A DNA stretch of 42,379 bases from Priapulus caudatus (GCF_000485595.1 NW_014577511.1:1-42379), one strand, 5' to 3'. Shown: positions 1-11,544, numbered from the stretch's first letter. The notes: generated by a model not told the origin, from the sequence alone. Made by a program: numbers and translations.

Positions 1-20
1 CCAGTTAACCGGAGTCCTCC

Positions 21-220
21 GATTCCATCCCAAGTCTTCTGATTCCATCCCAAGTTCTCCAATTCCATCCCAAGTCTTCTGATTCCATCCCAAGTCTTCA
101 GATTCCATCCCAAGTTCTCCAATTCCATCCCAAGTCTTCTGATTCCATCGCAAGTCTTCAGATTCCATCCCAAGTCCTCCAATTCCAACCTGAACCTTCT
201 GATTCTAACCCAAACTCCTC
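21..220. repeat. 20-bp tandem minisatellite
   Basis: About ten units of 20 bp, consensus GATTCCATCCCAAGTCTTCT with AATTCC and TTCTCC variants, run in exact 20-bp register from position 21. The last two or three units (from about 181) are degenerate. The array ends about 50 bp beyond the BRF2 stop codon, so it lies in the 3' untranslated or downstream region of that gene. The unit is not a multiple of three, so a coding role is unlikely. Confidence 0.9.
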
Positions 221-267
221 AAATTCAGATTCGAGGCTTCTCAATTCCAACTCATGCTCTCTCCGAT

Positions 268-1267
268 TCAGACCTTCCTCCGTTTCCTCTTCCTCTTCCC
301 CTCCTCGCTCCTCGCTTCGCTCCTCACGACGTTGAGGTTCCCTATCACGTCCGCGATCTTCTCCTGCAGCGCCACCTCGTGGGGAGTCCTGATGTACTCG
401 TGTAGCTCCTCGTTCGGAATGTCGGCCGCCGTCAGCTCCGAATCGCCGCCCTCCTCGCGGCACGTCCACTCCGTCCGCACTGCGTCGTCGTCTCGCGGCT
501 CCCGCTCCCGTTGCGGCCGCCTCGCCGAAGGTGGCAGCACCTGTTCGTCGCCGACGCTGGCGAGGAGGGCGCTCGTGCCGCTGCTTGTCTGTGCGTGCCG
601 CCAGTACTGCAGTATGTCAGCGAGGTGCTTGACGATGCGTCGCGGAGAGCACTCCTGCTCCGCGCGCCACGGGATGCGCGTGTAGATGGCGCTCAGCGCC
701 TCGCGCAGCTCCGCGATGCGCCGCCGCACGGCGCTGCGGCACGGCAGCCCGTGCGCCTCGCAGAACACGCGCGCCGACACGCTCGCGTGCCGCGGGAACT
801 CGGCCGCCTGCCAGACAAGGTAGATGACCGCGACAATGATCGGCTCCCACGGGCGGCCGTCGGCGAGGCACCCTCGCGGCAGATGGCGACGACGCGCGTG
901 GGCTCGCTCGCACTCGTCTCGCGCGAGCCCGCGGCGGCGGCATAGCCGGCAGCAGCTCGTCGACGTCCGACGTCGCGACGCGCACGTCGAGGTCGGTGGC
1001 GACGAGAGCGTGAGGAAGCGCGAGAAGCTGGTGACGGCGCAGCCGACGCGTTGCACACGCGGTGGATCGTGATGGCACAGCCGTCGCGCGCATCGTCGTG
1101 TACGCGCCACACGGCGGCGAAGGTGACCTTGTTGGGCACGGAGACGTTGATGCAGCTGTCGAGCGAGTACGCGCGCTCGAACATGCTGATGGCTTCCTCC
1201 ATCATGGCAGCGCTGAGCCGGAACTCGGACGCGACGTGACGGATGCGAGAGATGCCCGCGCTCTTGC
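268..1267 (-). CDS. BRF2: BRF2, exon 2 (TFIIIB 50-kDa subunit; cyclin folds and C-terminus), with frame breaks
   Basis: BRF2 is the TFIIB-like factor that recruits RNA polymerase III to type 3 promoters (U6, 7SK type) with TBP and BDP1 in the nucleus. The exon starts after an AG at 1268-1269 behind a T-rich tract; its phase matches exon 1. The first cyclin-fold segment reads ISRIRHVASEFRLSAAMMEE in one frame (1267 to about 1055). The second repeat is in another frame: GRPWEPIIVAVIYLVWQAAE, then RRIVKHLADILQYW. Near the end comes YIRTPHEV, matching the C-terminal motif of vertebrate BRF2, and a basic KRKRRKV tail before the stop at 268. Between about 1055 and 920 the homologous reading hops through all three frames, so at least two indels lie in this GC-rich stretch. 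I take these for sequence errors because motifs on both sides are intact, but a decayed gene is possible. Confidence 0.82.
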
Positions 1268-1358
1268 CTTCATTTTGCGTGGGAAAAAAAATTCGCGAGT
1301 TAAGTGGCGTGCGTTGCAAAGGGAACCGGATTTCTCGTGACGTTACACTGACATGCAC

Positions 1359-1456
1359 GCACACACACACACATACATCCACACGCACATACACCAATGC
1401 GAACACACACTGGCACGCGCACGCACACACACTCACAGACACTCACACACAGCATT
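1359..1456. repeat. CA-rich microsatellite in BRF2 intron 1
   Basis: Imperfect CA/CACG repeats (acacacac, cacgcacgc, actcacac) fill about a third of the 315-bp BRF2 intron (1268-1582). Confidence 0.85.
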
Positions 1457-1582
1457 CACATGACAATTAATTATGTCATTACTGATAAATATAGATAACA
1501 CATAATCATTCATGAGACAATGTCAGTTCATATGCAACAACTACATACATTGAGTTCGTTGGATGAGAGAATTATCAATTAC

Positions 1583-1805
1583 CTTCAGGCACCTTCACAT
1601 ACGTCCTCCTTTTCATCGCATCGCTTGCGTTGTTTTTGAAAGCCCAGATAGATGAGGCGTCGTTAGCTGACAAGAAGCTTCCCTGCTCTAGGATGCATCC
1701 ACACTGGGAACACACCAACTGGTCGTGACTGTGGTGGCTGTCGTTTACGACATCTTTGCTACCACACGAGGGGCAGCTCAAACAAGATTCCGCTTGCTCA
1801 GCCAT
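1583..1805 (-). CDS. BRF2: BRF2, exon 1 (TFIIB-type zinc ribbon)
   Basis: The exon encodes 74 residues from ATG at 1805. The zinc ribbon is visible as CPSCG (Cys11, Cys14) and CSQCGC (Cys32, Cys35), with the HSHDQLVCSQCG spacing typical of BRF2 and TFIIB N-termini. Residues VNDSHHSHDQLVCSQCGC closely resemble vertebrate BRF2. The donor is GTAATT (1582 to 1577 on the minus strand). The exon ends in phase 1 (GAA G), which fits the acceptor at 1268-1269 and gives the junction VPEG|KSAGIS. The zinc ribbon contacts the polymerase III core during pre-initiation complex assembly. The start is chosen because the ribbon begins a few residues downstream, as in the family. Confidence 0.88.
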
Positions 1806-2366
1806 TACGGATGTCTTTTACTGATATAGCTTCCAGATCCTAGAGAATACAGGGCGCAATTAGTTACGTGGTTAGAGGAAAGAAGAGTTTCTAAATAAAC
1901 CTTAATGGTGCCACACCATACGCAGTCGGCGGCCTTCGGTGCTCGCATTGGGGGTTCGTGTAACCCGACCAGGCTGTGTGACTAACGTCAATACACCGGT
2001 ATTCTAACCCTAGCAATACCGTTTCTTGGAGCTATCCTTGAAGTTGAAGTTGAACCAGCATTAGTAATAATAAACGTTGTGTTTAAATAATTCTAAAAGT
2101 AATTCACAAACGAAGTAGACAAGAACAGACACCAAGCGGGTGACTAGTGTATCCTCCTAATTAACTTACTTTTAGGTATACATCACGTTAATGCAGAGCA
2201 AGTATGCTCATAGTAAACAAACGAAATCATCCAAAGAATGAACGTCTTCTGAACGTAGTGAATTGTGCTGCCATCTAGTATTGACGGGTGAAGTTGACTG
2301 CGATCTCTGATTTCTCCGAATTTTTTTTTGCCTTCTCTGAAACTTGAGAGTCTGCACTCTATTTTA
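1806..2366. other. BRF2 upstream region, no gene seen
   Basis: AT-rich DNA upstream of the BRF2 start. It should hold the BRF2 promoter, but no convincing TATA box or conserved site stands out. No coding exon or RNA gene was found. Confidence 0.5.
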
Positions 2367-2749
2367 TGGAATTCCTGAAACGACATACGACTTTTTGAGT
2401 TTCCGAGCTTTCGAGTTTCTGAATTTCCGAGCTTCTGAGTTTCTAAGTTTCATCTGCGCATGATTTTTCACATATTTTATTATGTCCGATGTGAAACAAA
2501 GAAAAGAAATGATAGCATAGTAGGTAATTTTTTTATAAATGACCCCAATATAATTTTTAAGCTTATTCGATAGCCCAGTCACAAGAAACAGCTAGAGATC
2601 CGTTTACAGAATTAAAAAATTCCACTCCTGTGACGAGTTACGGGCATTTTTGTGACGGAATTTTGACCCATTTTGGGGAATCCCTATGTAATGGGAAGGT
2701 ATAAAACGGGACATTTTTGGAGCATTCTTCCCCCATTGTTTCTGACTTA

Positions 2750-3215
2750 ATTAGGCATATCATCAACATTTCTCAACCAATTACCTTAATATTTTAGATG
2801 AGGTATGTTCACAGTAGAGGTAATTAGTAGCCGTAATTTGACCTCTCGGTGACTCCTACGTAATGACCTATGACGGCATTAAATTGTACTTTTATTGCAT
2901 TTCATTGACTTTTTTAGCCATATCATCTACATTTCTCAACCAATCACTTTGATATTTCACATGTAGTATATTCACATCAAACGTAATTAGTAGCCGTAAT
3001 TTGAGGTGAGCCTTTGGGTGACCCCTAGAAGATGACCTGTGACGTCATCAAATTGCATTTTAGCGCATTTCAGTGACGTTATTAGACATATCGTCGACAT
3101 TTCTCAATCAATTACTTTGATATTTCACATGTGGCATGTTCACATCAAAGGTAGTTAGTACCTTTAATTTTACCTCTCGGTACCCTAGAGAAGATGACTT
3201 ATGACGTCATTAACT
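2750..3215. repeat. About 165-bp tandem repeat, three copies
   Basis: The phrase CATTTCTCAAYCAAT recurs at 2767, 2930 and 3098 (spacings 163 and 168 bp), followed each time by TTTGATATTTCACATG-like sequence, GGTAATTAGTAGC-like sequence and a GATGACCTRTGACG segment. Units two and three carry the palindrome TGACGTCA (3040-3047 and 3202-3209). A more diverged partial unit may precede at about 2640. Confidence 0.8.
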
Positions 3216-3385
3216 TGACCCCACCAGGTAAAAATTTACATAAAATTTACGTTAAATCAATAAAAGTGATTAAGTATGTTATGGTACGGGTATGCTGTTC
3301 TTGTTAACCGAAAGCAAAACCAGTAACATGTTTTAATAATAGATCGAACATTTATATATAGTATTGGTGTTACATTTATATATAT

Positions 3386-3434
3386 TATCAAGAGTAGATA
3401 ATAACACACGTTGTGTTATTATCTACTCTTGATA
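3386..3434. repeat. Perfect 22-bp hairpin (TA-flanked palindrome)
   Basis: The left arm 3386-3407 begins TATCAAGAGTAGATAATA and is the exact reverse complement of 3413-3434, with a 5-bp loop. The ends match the termini of the long-TIR element at 22977-23808. It is likely a minimal member or scar of that family. Confidence 0.85.
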
Positions 3435-3502
3435 TTATACAGAAACTCGGAAACTCAAAAAATCGCATGTCGTCTCAGGTATTCAATATCAAAGTTGCAT
3501 TT

Positions 3503-4008
3503 TCATAATAACGAATATATTTGCAATCAATTACTGTAGTAGGCCTCCTACATGACTGAACGATGCTGCGACCTCGTGGCACAAGCCCCGAAGCAATTAT
3601 TACTTATTGTTACGTTTATCGTTTAGAATATAATGCATGTGTAGGTAGGTATATATGATCTGTTGGCCGAGGTTATCATACGTACACTAGCTTGACCTAC
3701 ATGCGCGTGTGGCGGTTTTGTGCATATCTCGTCGGGAGTAAAATAACATAGCTTAGTGCATCAAAGACGTATTCGTATTGTACGTGTATTACTATTAGTA
3801 TTAGACAGTGTAATACTATTCTTTGTGTCACTGAGTTACACACCTCTCGCGAAAGCTGTGGATTAGGGAAGCCTACTGAAATATGTATGTGTGTTGATAA
3901 ATAAATAATAAAATAAATAAATATAATAAAGACGCGTTACTATAATAACGAATATATTTACGATATATTTACTTGACTGGACGATGCTGCTACCTCGTGG
4001 CAGAAGCT
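3503..4008. repeat. Dispersed direct repeat pair (about 65 bp)
   Basis: TAACGAATATATTT plus ACGATGCTGC and ACCTCGTGGCA occur in the same order at about 3509-3577 and 3953-4008. The sequence between them is AT-rich with no coding signal. Confidence 0.6.
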
Positions 4009-4117
4009 GGCATTATTGGATGAATGTATAAGGAGGGGTTGGGGCGCGGGTAACTTGCGGCATTAAGTGCGGTGTGCGCTTTCGGTTCAGTACGTATATA
4101 CATGTACATGTATTCTG

Positions 4118-4300
4118 TGTACGTGCACACGCACGCACGCACGACGTCGTGTACGTGCACACGCACGCACGCACGCACGTGTACGTGCACACGCACGCAC
4201 ACACGCACGTGTACGTGATCACGCACACATGCACGCACGCACGTGTACACGCACGCACGAACGAACGTGTACGGGCACACGCACGCACGCACGCACGTGA
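4118..4300. repeat. CACGCACG / GTACGTGCAC minisatellite
   Basis: Repeating blocks of CGCACGCACGCACG separated by the palindromic GTGTACGTGCAC give a higher-order unit of roughly 45 bp. Long reading frames over it on both strands are low-complexity artefacts. Confidence 0.85.
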
Positions 4301-5059
4301 TATGATTACTGATGCATGCATATGACTGTGTACTGTGCGGTCGAAATACGAAATATTGAATATATATTACAACATTACAATAATGAAATAATGAGAGAAA
4401 TGAGAAGATAATGACAACGGAAGAACAAGGGAAATGGAATGGACAGAGGGAAAAGAGGAAGACGCAGACGGTGATCATGAGAGATGGAATGTAGGGGAGT
4501 CAAACGAAAAGGCGGAAGATACAAAAAGAATGTAATTTTCAACGTGCAGATCATGTCAATAATGCAGATGGGGTCGTTGTCGTATCAGGTACTACAGATA
4601 TGTACCCGAGGTAGTTTTAGGTTGTTTAGCGTAGTAAATCGTAGGTATTATAAGGCTAGTAAATGACGAATTTCCCTTGTTTATTGATGTCACACTCCTC
4701 CCTATTATCTACTCCTGATATTAATGAAACTAATTAGATGATTGACAAATAACTCTAAAATTTGTGATAAATATTTAAAAAAACAGTGAATCACCTGTAG
4801 ATATTTTGGCCATGCAATATTGTGATGTTACATTGTAATTACATAGTGGATTAGTTCGCTTTATGATCAGCCTAGTTATTGCCAACTTATCCATAAATCC
4901 TAGCATTTACTTGGTAAAACAACATCAGTGGAACGTTTCCATTTCACATTTCAAGATCGCCAAACTGGCTCAAGAGTATAGTGTGTATAAGTTGTGTGTT
5001 CATGTTACTGTGTGGTCATGGACTTAGTTGTACTCACACGATGGCTTATCCCTTTGCAG

Positions 5060-8000
5060 GATGGACAAGACTGTGATGAGTGCAACAAGTTCTACGCAAT
5101 TCCACACGACACCAAAGTCTCGAGGATCTCTCAAGGCGATGTCGACGCCAGCCACTGCTAGCGCGGCCAGTATGCAGGTGGTAGACATTGACATATCAGC
5201 TGTTGTGCCTGAACATTCATATGTTGGTAGGTAAACCAGACTACAAAAGTAGCGTCATTAGACACGATTGCACTGAGTCCATGTGAATCATTTACAATAC
5301 GCGTATAATTATACACACACACATTTCCCTACTCACCATGGTGCCCCAGCAATAGAAATAAAAATCGTCCTTAAAAAATAAGCTCTTTGCCCTTTTCATA
5401 AAGTCCGTGTTGTGTATTTATCAATTATTTTCCCCCATGAAGTGTTGTTAAAAAAGCACATCGGTATGAAATGATTGCATTGCTGCTCGTCCAATTTGCT
5501 GCGGTGCCCTAAAATTTCTTCTTAAACTCAACGTGACACTTGCTTTGCCTGTTTGCTATAAGAATAAATTATAATTCGACCCCCTTTGGCGTGTTTTACC
5601 CCGCAGCTTTGCCGGAATCCAGGAAGACTACTTCAGCCAGACACGTGCCCAGCATGTCAAATCAATCTTCTAGGTCTTCATCTCGCGACCAAGAATCGAA
5701 GCGAGAGGTGGGAAACATTTAGCGCCTTCTTCCCACTGCCAGTAGTATTCACATTTATCTTGTTATCACATGCAAATGGGGACACATGTATCGACGTTTA
5801 GACGAAAGCTACCAATTCCAACTATCGAAATTGTGTAATGCAAGCGAGAGGGGGAAGATATTTGATCTGAGTTCCCCACTGCCAGCAGTTTCGCGTTGAA
5901 TTTAATTGTTACCACGTGAAGTGTAACTCGTGAATCTACATTTCAACGAAAACGTACCCGGATGCATGGATTTTTGCATATCTCCGGTGCCATATCTGTT
6001 TCCGCGATTTTCAAAATTCTCGCAAATGTTTATTGCAGCGCGTTTGGTAATAAGCTCTAGCATGGCATGTGTTTTAGAGTAAAGCGGCGCCCTCTTTAGA
6101 AGACGACCAGCTTCACCTTCAGTTGCTCTACAGCCGCTATATGCAGTGGGCCTACATGGACACAATGTCAAAGAAAGCATGTGACCATCAGGAGGCTGAT
6201 GCACAGGTAATGAAGCTCTTATACCTGCGACAATTTACAGGCTCATTAATTAAAGTCAACGATACTGTCGGTGATTAAGCATTTTTATCGTAGCACACTT
6301 TTCCAGGAATGTTTTAAGTTAATTTTGCGTAATCGCGTGCTGTGCTTGTGCAACAGAGACAGATGTACCAACTCTGGCAGGAGTGTGAACGGCTAGACGA
6401 CTACAAGAGTAGGCTAGATCTCGCACTAGACAAAGTAAAGCACATCAAGATGCTTGAGAAGACCATTGCAGCACAGGTGAGGTTGTGTTCTGTTAGATTA
6501 ATGAGATTCTATGTTATCCTCACGTAAAGCCACACAGACGTATTAAGCTGTCTCGATGCACGTGAAAATTTCCTTAATGTGGAAGTGTTTAAAAAGAATA
6601 ATGCTGCGTTGATGATTTATAATTAATGTTTGTAATTAATAATGAAATAAACCCGACTGTCTGTTATATATATATATATATCCCTTTGTCGCCCTATATG
6701 ATTTTTTGAATTTCTTATTGCTTGCTAGATACATGATCCCATATGGCAGTGGTTCTCAACTGTTTGTCCCACGTCTTTTCAATACATAATGCTACAGCTG
6801 CCCTACCCGAGCAAATTCACACAGTCGCTGACGACCCCCGACGATTCTTTACGTCTCGTGACCCAACTGTACTTTTTTTGCGTGCCTGTCGCCTTTTGCA
6901 AGTCTCTCGCACTCGCTCTTGCAGAATCACGGCCTGGCAGAAGCTTTGAAGTCGATGTCGCAGATGAAAGACAAGTATGCGAACATGGCCGCCTCTGTGG
7001 AGGCGACGTACCATCATCTGCCAACGCACGATCACCACATCCCCGACGATCCCACCGAACAGAGTGAGTATAGAGTTAGTTATAATGCTGGCCGCTAAAC
7101 GAAGGCATCTTGGCACACGCGTCCGACTCGCCTTCACTCTCTAGTCGAGCGTTTCGGCTGTCGCTAACGGCTACGCGTGACAAAGTTGGCCTCATTGCGG
7201 GAACGTTCAGACGATAGCGTACCTTTTGATCATTGTTCGCTGTTCCGATTTGTTTTTTGTGTGCCCCCCACGTCGTTCGTCCGTGCTTCCGCTTTTGTTT
7301 CAAAGAAATCGAGCCGCACGATTTAGCGAGGTGCGTTATCGCTGTCTCGCGAGACGGCTTACACGAAACGGATTGCGGATTATTGAGTGACGCGCGTCGC
7401 ACGTGTCTCTCTCTCCTTTAATACTCCCGCCGCTCGTTTTTTTCGACTTTTTTCTTTTGTAGTCCTTTGCGTAAAGATGCGTTCGAAATTATCATGCGTG
7501 CACGCACCTGTTGCCCTGTAGGCGACCGATCGGTGACCCCAGTCGTCGCATTTCTCTCGGCAGGTGCCATTGTGGAGGCGTTGGTGGAGACGGAGGCCCT
7601 GCTACACGAGATAACTAGCTTCATGTCCGAGCACACTCCCGCCCTCGAGGAAATTGCGGGTAGTCTGGCCAAGATTGAAGATGTGGCGGAGGAAGAGGTG
7701 GAGCAGCTGACGAAGTGAGTTGGAAGTTGAAAGTCGTGCGCGTCGCCACGTCGCGAAAACTTTGCGCGGGTTATTGTTTCTTGGCGTGTTACGCGTCCTT
7801 CACCTTGTAGCTGTGAGATGGTTGACGATTATTGGGTTGGGTTCTTTAAAAAGGCCGTCTTTAAGTGCAATTGGATTATAGAACTATAGCTTTGGGTAAT
7901 TCGTAATGGGTTTACATGTTCGCTACAACTGCCGTCATCACGGGAAGTATGTACCTTGCGGTGGATCTTGTAAACCCATTAGGATGTAACTTGTTTGTTC

Positions 8001-8094
8001 TCTTTCCAGGTGCGATAATCTACTTACAGCCACGATGACACTAGCAGCACAAGAGGCTTCTATGAAGGTTCATCTGCATTCAGACATAGCGTAG
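5060..8094 (+). CDS. HAUS8: HAUS8 3' half (augmin subunit 8), intact exons, copy 1
   Basis: Seven exons with compatible GT-AG phases: 5060-5226, 5607-5707, 6078-6206, 6357-6476, 6925-7063, 7564-7714, 8010-8094 (stop TAG). HAUS8 is a subunit of augmin, which brings gamma-tubulin ring complexes to spindle microtubules for branching nucleation. Visible features: an acidic VVDIDISAVVPEHS segment like the DLDLSAIN motif of vertebrate HAUS8; a Ser/Arg-rich linker (SNQSSRSSSRDQ); then predicted coiled coils DDQLHLQLLYSRYMQW, QECERLDDYKSRLDLALDKV, NHGLAEALKSMSQMKDKYAN and AIVEALVETEALLHEITSFM, and a short tail ending MKVHLHSDIA. The first exon begins one base before an ATG, but its acceptor and the exons at 19422-22866 show it is internal. 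No N-terminal exons with the RYM motif lie upstream here, so this copy is 5'-truncated. Confidence 0.85.
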
Positions 8095-9860
8095 GGTTTG
8101 GCATTGGCCTGATAGAAAGAAACGTGTAAAAAATTACTTTTGTATAATAATTTTGATAGGATGCTTTGACGATATTATTAGAGATGAAATATCGTACATA
8201 TTTGTTCAGTAGTGCTGGAGAGAATTCATGTCGACGAATGGCATTTTGAGATGATGAAAATACTTAAAACAAAAATGTTTTTTGTCTGGCCAATGGGTGA
8301 TGGATAATTGTGTGCCATTTAATTGGTGTTTGATTATTGGCTGGCAGGAGAGTTTGACCTTGCAAAATTTTCGGTAGGCATGGCTAGTAAAGGGTGAGAA
8401 GCACATTGCAGAAACACGTTCAGAATGATCTGTGCAAATCGTTGTTAAATCGATAAAAAAAAACACGAAAACATTATACCCTGTGTATACCCAATCGTGC
8501 TCGATTCTACTGTTGATATATTTCACGTGTTTAGAATGCGTCAGCCTGGCGAGCGGTCACACGTGTGCTAGTATAACTCCCGTTACTTGCAATTTCGTTC
8601 GATCCCATGTCCACGCATAACAAGGTTTTGAGTTTGCTAGGTGGGTCCGATGCTGCCGCACGATCCACGTATGAACAAGGAGCCACGTGGGCAATTGTGT
8701 TGACATCATCTATATGTGTCAACGCTAGCACACTAATGGCCCACTAATGATTTTCGTCGTTGATGAATGCAGCTTTTCACGCCGATCCGGACCGCCATCA
8801 TTCACCCCCTCCTAACTATTAGTTTGCGTTTAGGGTACACGCTATATCGTAATGAAAAATCCCTAATCCTTACCATGCCGAATAGCTGGGCGGTAATCCG
8901 AAATTCAAATGTCAGGCGTGCATGCAGGTAATGCATGGCGAAGCGTGTACGTGGCGAAGCGGTGGGGGCCTCCTTAACGGTGTGCCGCGATTGTGACTAG
9001 AGTCTTTAATTCGCCTATCGCAACGGCGGGAAGCGAGGATAATTGGCATTAATGAGGATGGCCGGCAAAGCTACAATTAGCACTAATTATTGAAAAACAG
9101 GATGTGATGGGGAAGCATCGCAACAATGCGTTCTTTTCACGCGTGTCGGCGAGAATGTTTTCTGTTGTTTTCGGCACCTTGTGTCGAGAGAAAGACCAGA
9201 ACAAGAGAAAGCCAACACGGTATATTAGCACTCGATTAGACTAATTTATTAACATCACGAGTATATTTAGGAAATATTGTGTAATTACTACAATACTGTA
9301 TTCCTTATATAGTGGTGTAGTTGATATAACAAGTGTATAGTTAATTTAGTATAAAAAACATACGTATAGTAAAAACTAAACAAGTAAAAAGTGTACATTT
9401 TATTTTAATTCTAAAAAATTTCCTTCGACCTTCACAAATATGATAGTTCAGGATTGATTGATATATTACATCCTCACAACCCAGGCTCCGCGGTTCGCGG
9501 CCTATATATGGCACTGGGAGTATTCGCTCCCCACGGAGACATTGCACCGCTTTTCATCTCATACATTCCCAATGGTTGTGGGTGTTGATGAATTCATCCC
9601 CCATTTCCTTATGATATCAAAACATGATATTCTAATCGAATGTACCGCGCTTTTGCGCATAATCCCCCAAGACTAACATAATATAACCAACAACTACAAC
9701 CGTCTTCGGATAAGTAGAAAAGCCAATCTTCTCTCTAATCTCTCGAGGAAGCTCTCTACATACACGAATCGTGAATTGCGTGAATAATGTAGCTATTGAT
9801 AAGCCGACCGGCGGCAAGGCACGGCCGAACAAAACGGATCCGCGACGTTGTAACAAAATC
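8095..9860. other. Downstream flank of HAUS8 copy 1, no gene seen
   Basis: AT-rich DNA with no coding exon, RNA gene or clear mobile element. It is repeated, with indels, at 27249-29118, which shows the duplication is not limited to the transcribed part. Confidence 0.55.
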
Positions 9861-9965
9861 CTGCGTGCGTGCGTGCGAGCGTGCGTGCGTGCGTGCGTGA
9901 GTGCGTGCGAGCGTACAGCGTACTTGCGTGCGTGCGAGCGTACGTGCGTGCGTGCGTGCGTGCGA
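9861..9965. repeat. TGCG/GCGTACG microsatellite (short allele)
   Basis: About 105 bp of TGCGTGCG blocks with AGCGTACG interruptions. It closes block copy 1; the matching position in copy 2 holds about 745 bp of the same repeat. Confidence 0.9.
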
Positions 9966-10280
9966 AGTATGGTATAAGCTACCTCTGGACCAAATTTGGT
10001 ACTTTTAGAAGAATTTGCACCAAAATATCCCTAACAGACCTGACTATGAGGGGTTTCTCCACACAAAAGGATACGGTACACTCGCGTTGTAACCCTATCC
10101 TGTGTTTGGGTTACATCAGGTACATTGGGTTACATTGGGTATCTAGAGCAGCATCATAACGTTACTGTGAGTGGTATATATGTAACATTTCATTATAGCC
10201 TTCTGTTGATTGAGTCCATATTCCACATTCGTTGTTCTTCATGTTTTGTTTGCAGCTAGCTGTAACTGTATACAACATTG

Positions 10281-10379
10281 ACGATATTTGTGTGGTACTT
10301 GACGTCTGCCTTGACGATATTTGTGTGGTACTTGACGTCTGCCTTGACGATATTTGTGTGGTACTTGACGTCTGCCTTG
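10281..10379 (-). repeat. 33-bp tandem repeat, three perfect units, in frame on minus strand
   Basis: Three identical units (TTGACGATATTTGTGTGG, then TACTTGACGTCTGCC). Because 33 is a multiple of three, the minus strand reads RQTSSTTQISS three times within an open frame at 10162-10449. The other copy (about 15841-15946) has the same array with indels. Confidence 0.88.
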
Positions 10380-10850
10380 ACGGACCATTTCGCGGGTGCT
10401 GAAGTATGCGGTTAGTGAATGATAAAGTATTGAGTATTCTTCCGTACATGCGTTATTTCTGCGTCCTGATTTTCCTGGTGGGGCATGTCGTCGCGCAATG
10501 TCTGACAATTGAACGACCGTGCAATGTAAAGCATATATATTCCTAGCATATAACAGCATATATTGCGATGTATTTGTAACTGTTCATTCCATTTGCCTCA
10601 CCAGCTTTATAAGCAGTAAGGAAATACCGCTGTTGACTCGTGTTTTTCATGGTTCGATGGTTTCTTTGTGTGTTATACTTCTAACTGCCTCAGCAGACTT
10701 TGCCTTTGCCGGCTCATGTACAGCTGGCTGTACAGTTATACATTCTCCGGTGGTCATATATGCGTCGTTCAGCAATATAAGTCTAGCTACGCGTGACAAA
10801 TGTCATCCAAATCGATCATATTGACGAAGTTGGCCATTGTGTGCAGAACA

Positions 10851-11033
10851 TCACGTTACATGAAGAACTTCAGGCAAAACAACGTTGCCGACATCTTCAA
10901 CATGACGGCTGTCGACAGTTCCCTTCAACACGACGTAGGTACTGCTGTCATGACGTTCTGTAGCAGCACAGAGCAGAGAAATACGCAGAGGAATCGGTTC
11001 CATGTTACGAATAGCCACATAATGCGCATACTC
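10851..11033 (-). pseudogene. Transposon coding remnant, unrecognised
   Basis: The minus strand reads 60 residues (EYAHYVAIRNMEPIPLRISL to VLPEVLHVT, then stop). The composition looks coding, but the frame is blocked upstream, and the homologous copy at about 16425-16620 stays open in a different frame (EEIDDDVVRESMRIMW). I do not recognise the domain. Its place inside the repeated segment suggests the N-terminal part of the CXC transposon protein. Confidence 0.35.
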
Positions 11034-11544
11034 TCTCGTACAACATCGTCATCAATTTCTTCATGCAATCATGGTGCGATCTTTCTGATGTTCACATATG
11101 AAGTGTTACATAGGACAGGCGTCATGGGGCGCTGTACAACTTATAGTGAAAACGCCTAAGACCACATGGAAATGGAACCACCGCGAAATCAAAACCTTCG
11201 CAGTCTCTCATATAAAATCTCTCGCGTCTATTAACGAGGTGCAACGGCAAGGGACCAGTCTAAATACGGATCCGCGAGTCCGCGGTAAATGTAAATTGTT
11301 ATGCGAAAACAAGAAATGAATTCGCCAAAGAAAGACTTATATCGCAGGGTTCCAAGTTCAGACAATGCTGGAGCCCAATCCCCAAACAGGTATCAACTAG
11401 TATAATTCGAATCACGGAAGCTAGCATAGAGATTCCGTATAAGGTATTACTATTCGTATAGTTTCTTGTATCTTGTATCTTGGGTTCCCTCTCTTGTACT
11501 ACAGTTGTAGTTGTAGGCCTATTTCACAAGGCACTGATTCTCTC

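Larger units (their letters stand above)
2367..3482. mobile_element. Candidate element bounded by about 45-bp inverted repeats
   Basis: The left end (2367-2412) starts GAATTCCTGAAACGACATAC and continues with a GAGTTTCCGAG segment. The reverse complement of 3436-3482 reads almost the same. The interior holds the 165-bp tandem array and a perfect hairpin. No transposase reading frame is present. It may be a non-autonomous element or an older inverted duplication; no clear target-site duplication was found. Confidence 0.45.
4629..9965 (+). repeat. Large duplicated block, copy 1
   Basis: From 4629 (GCGTAGTAAATCGTAGG) to the TGCG repeat at 9861-9965 the sequence matches 23709-29866 in the same orientation, introns and intergenic DNA included. 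The other copy differs mainly by scattered one-base indels and is about 3% longer over the non-microsatellite part. The left boundary falls inside the right terminal repeat of the element at 22977-23808. This copy has intact splice sites and frames for all seven HAUS8 exons. Confidence 0.92.
9967..11206. repeat. Transposon-derived segment, direct copy 1
   Basis: From AGTATGGTATAAGCTACC to CAAAACCTTCGC this matches 15526-16782 in the same orientation, with scattered indels in both copies. Its first about 90 bp also match, inverted, the start of the arm at 12810. It contains a 33-bp tandem repeat and weak coding remnants on the minus strand. It is probably the outer part of the CXC transposon described at 30779-32301. 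Confidence 0.8.

Noticed and set aside
254-1110. Plus-strand open frames opposite BRF2 exon 2
   Set aside because: They are GC-rich shadows of the minus-strand exon; only the minus strand shows BRF2 motifs with matching splice phase.
1930-1985. Possible tRNA gene (GGGGTTCGTGTAACCC)
   Set aside because: No A box or acceptor stem at the needed distance; only a short palindrome.
5084-5154. Cysteine-containing frame DGQDCDECNKFYAIPHDTK in the first exon of copy 1
   Set aside because: It ends at a stop inside the exon and has the wrong phase for both neighbours; the Ser-rich frame MDKTVMSATSS joins on both sides.
10251-10400. Possible CRISPR array at the 33-bp repeats
   Set aside because: The units are contiguous without spacers, and the DNA is eukaryotic transposon sequence.
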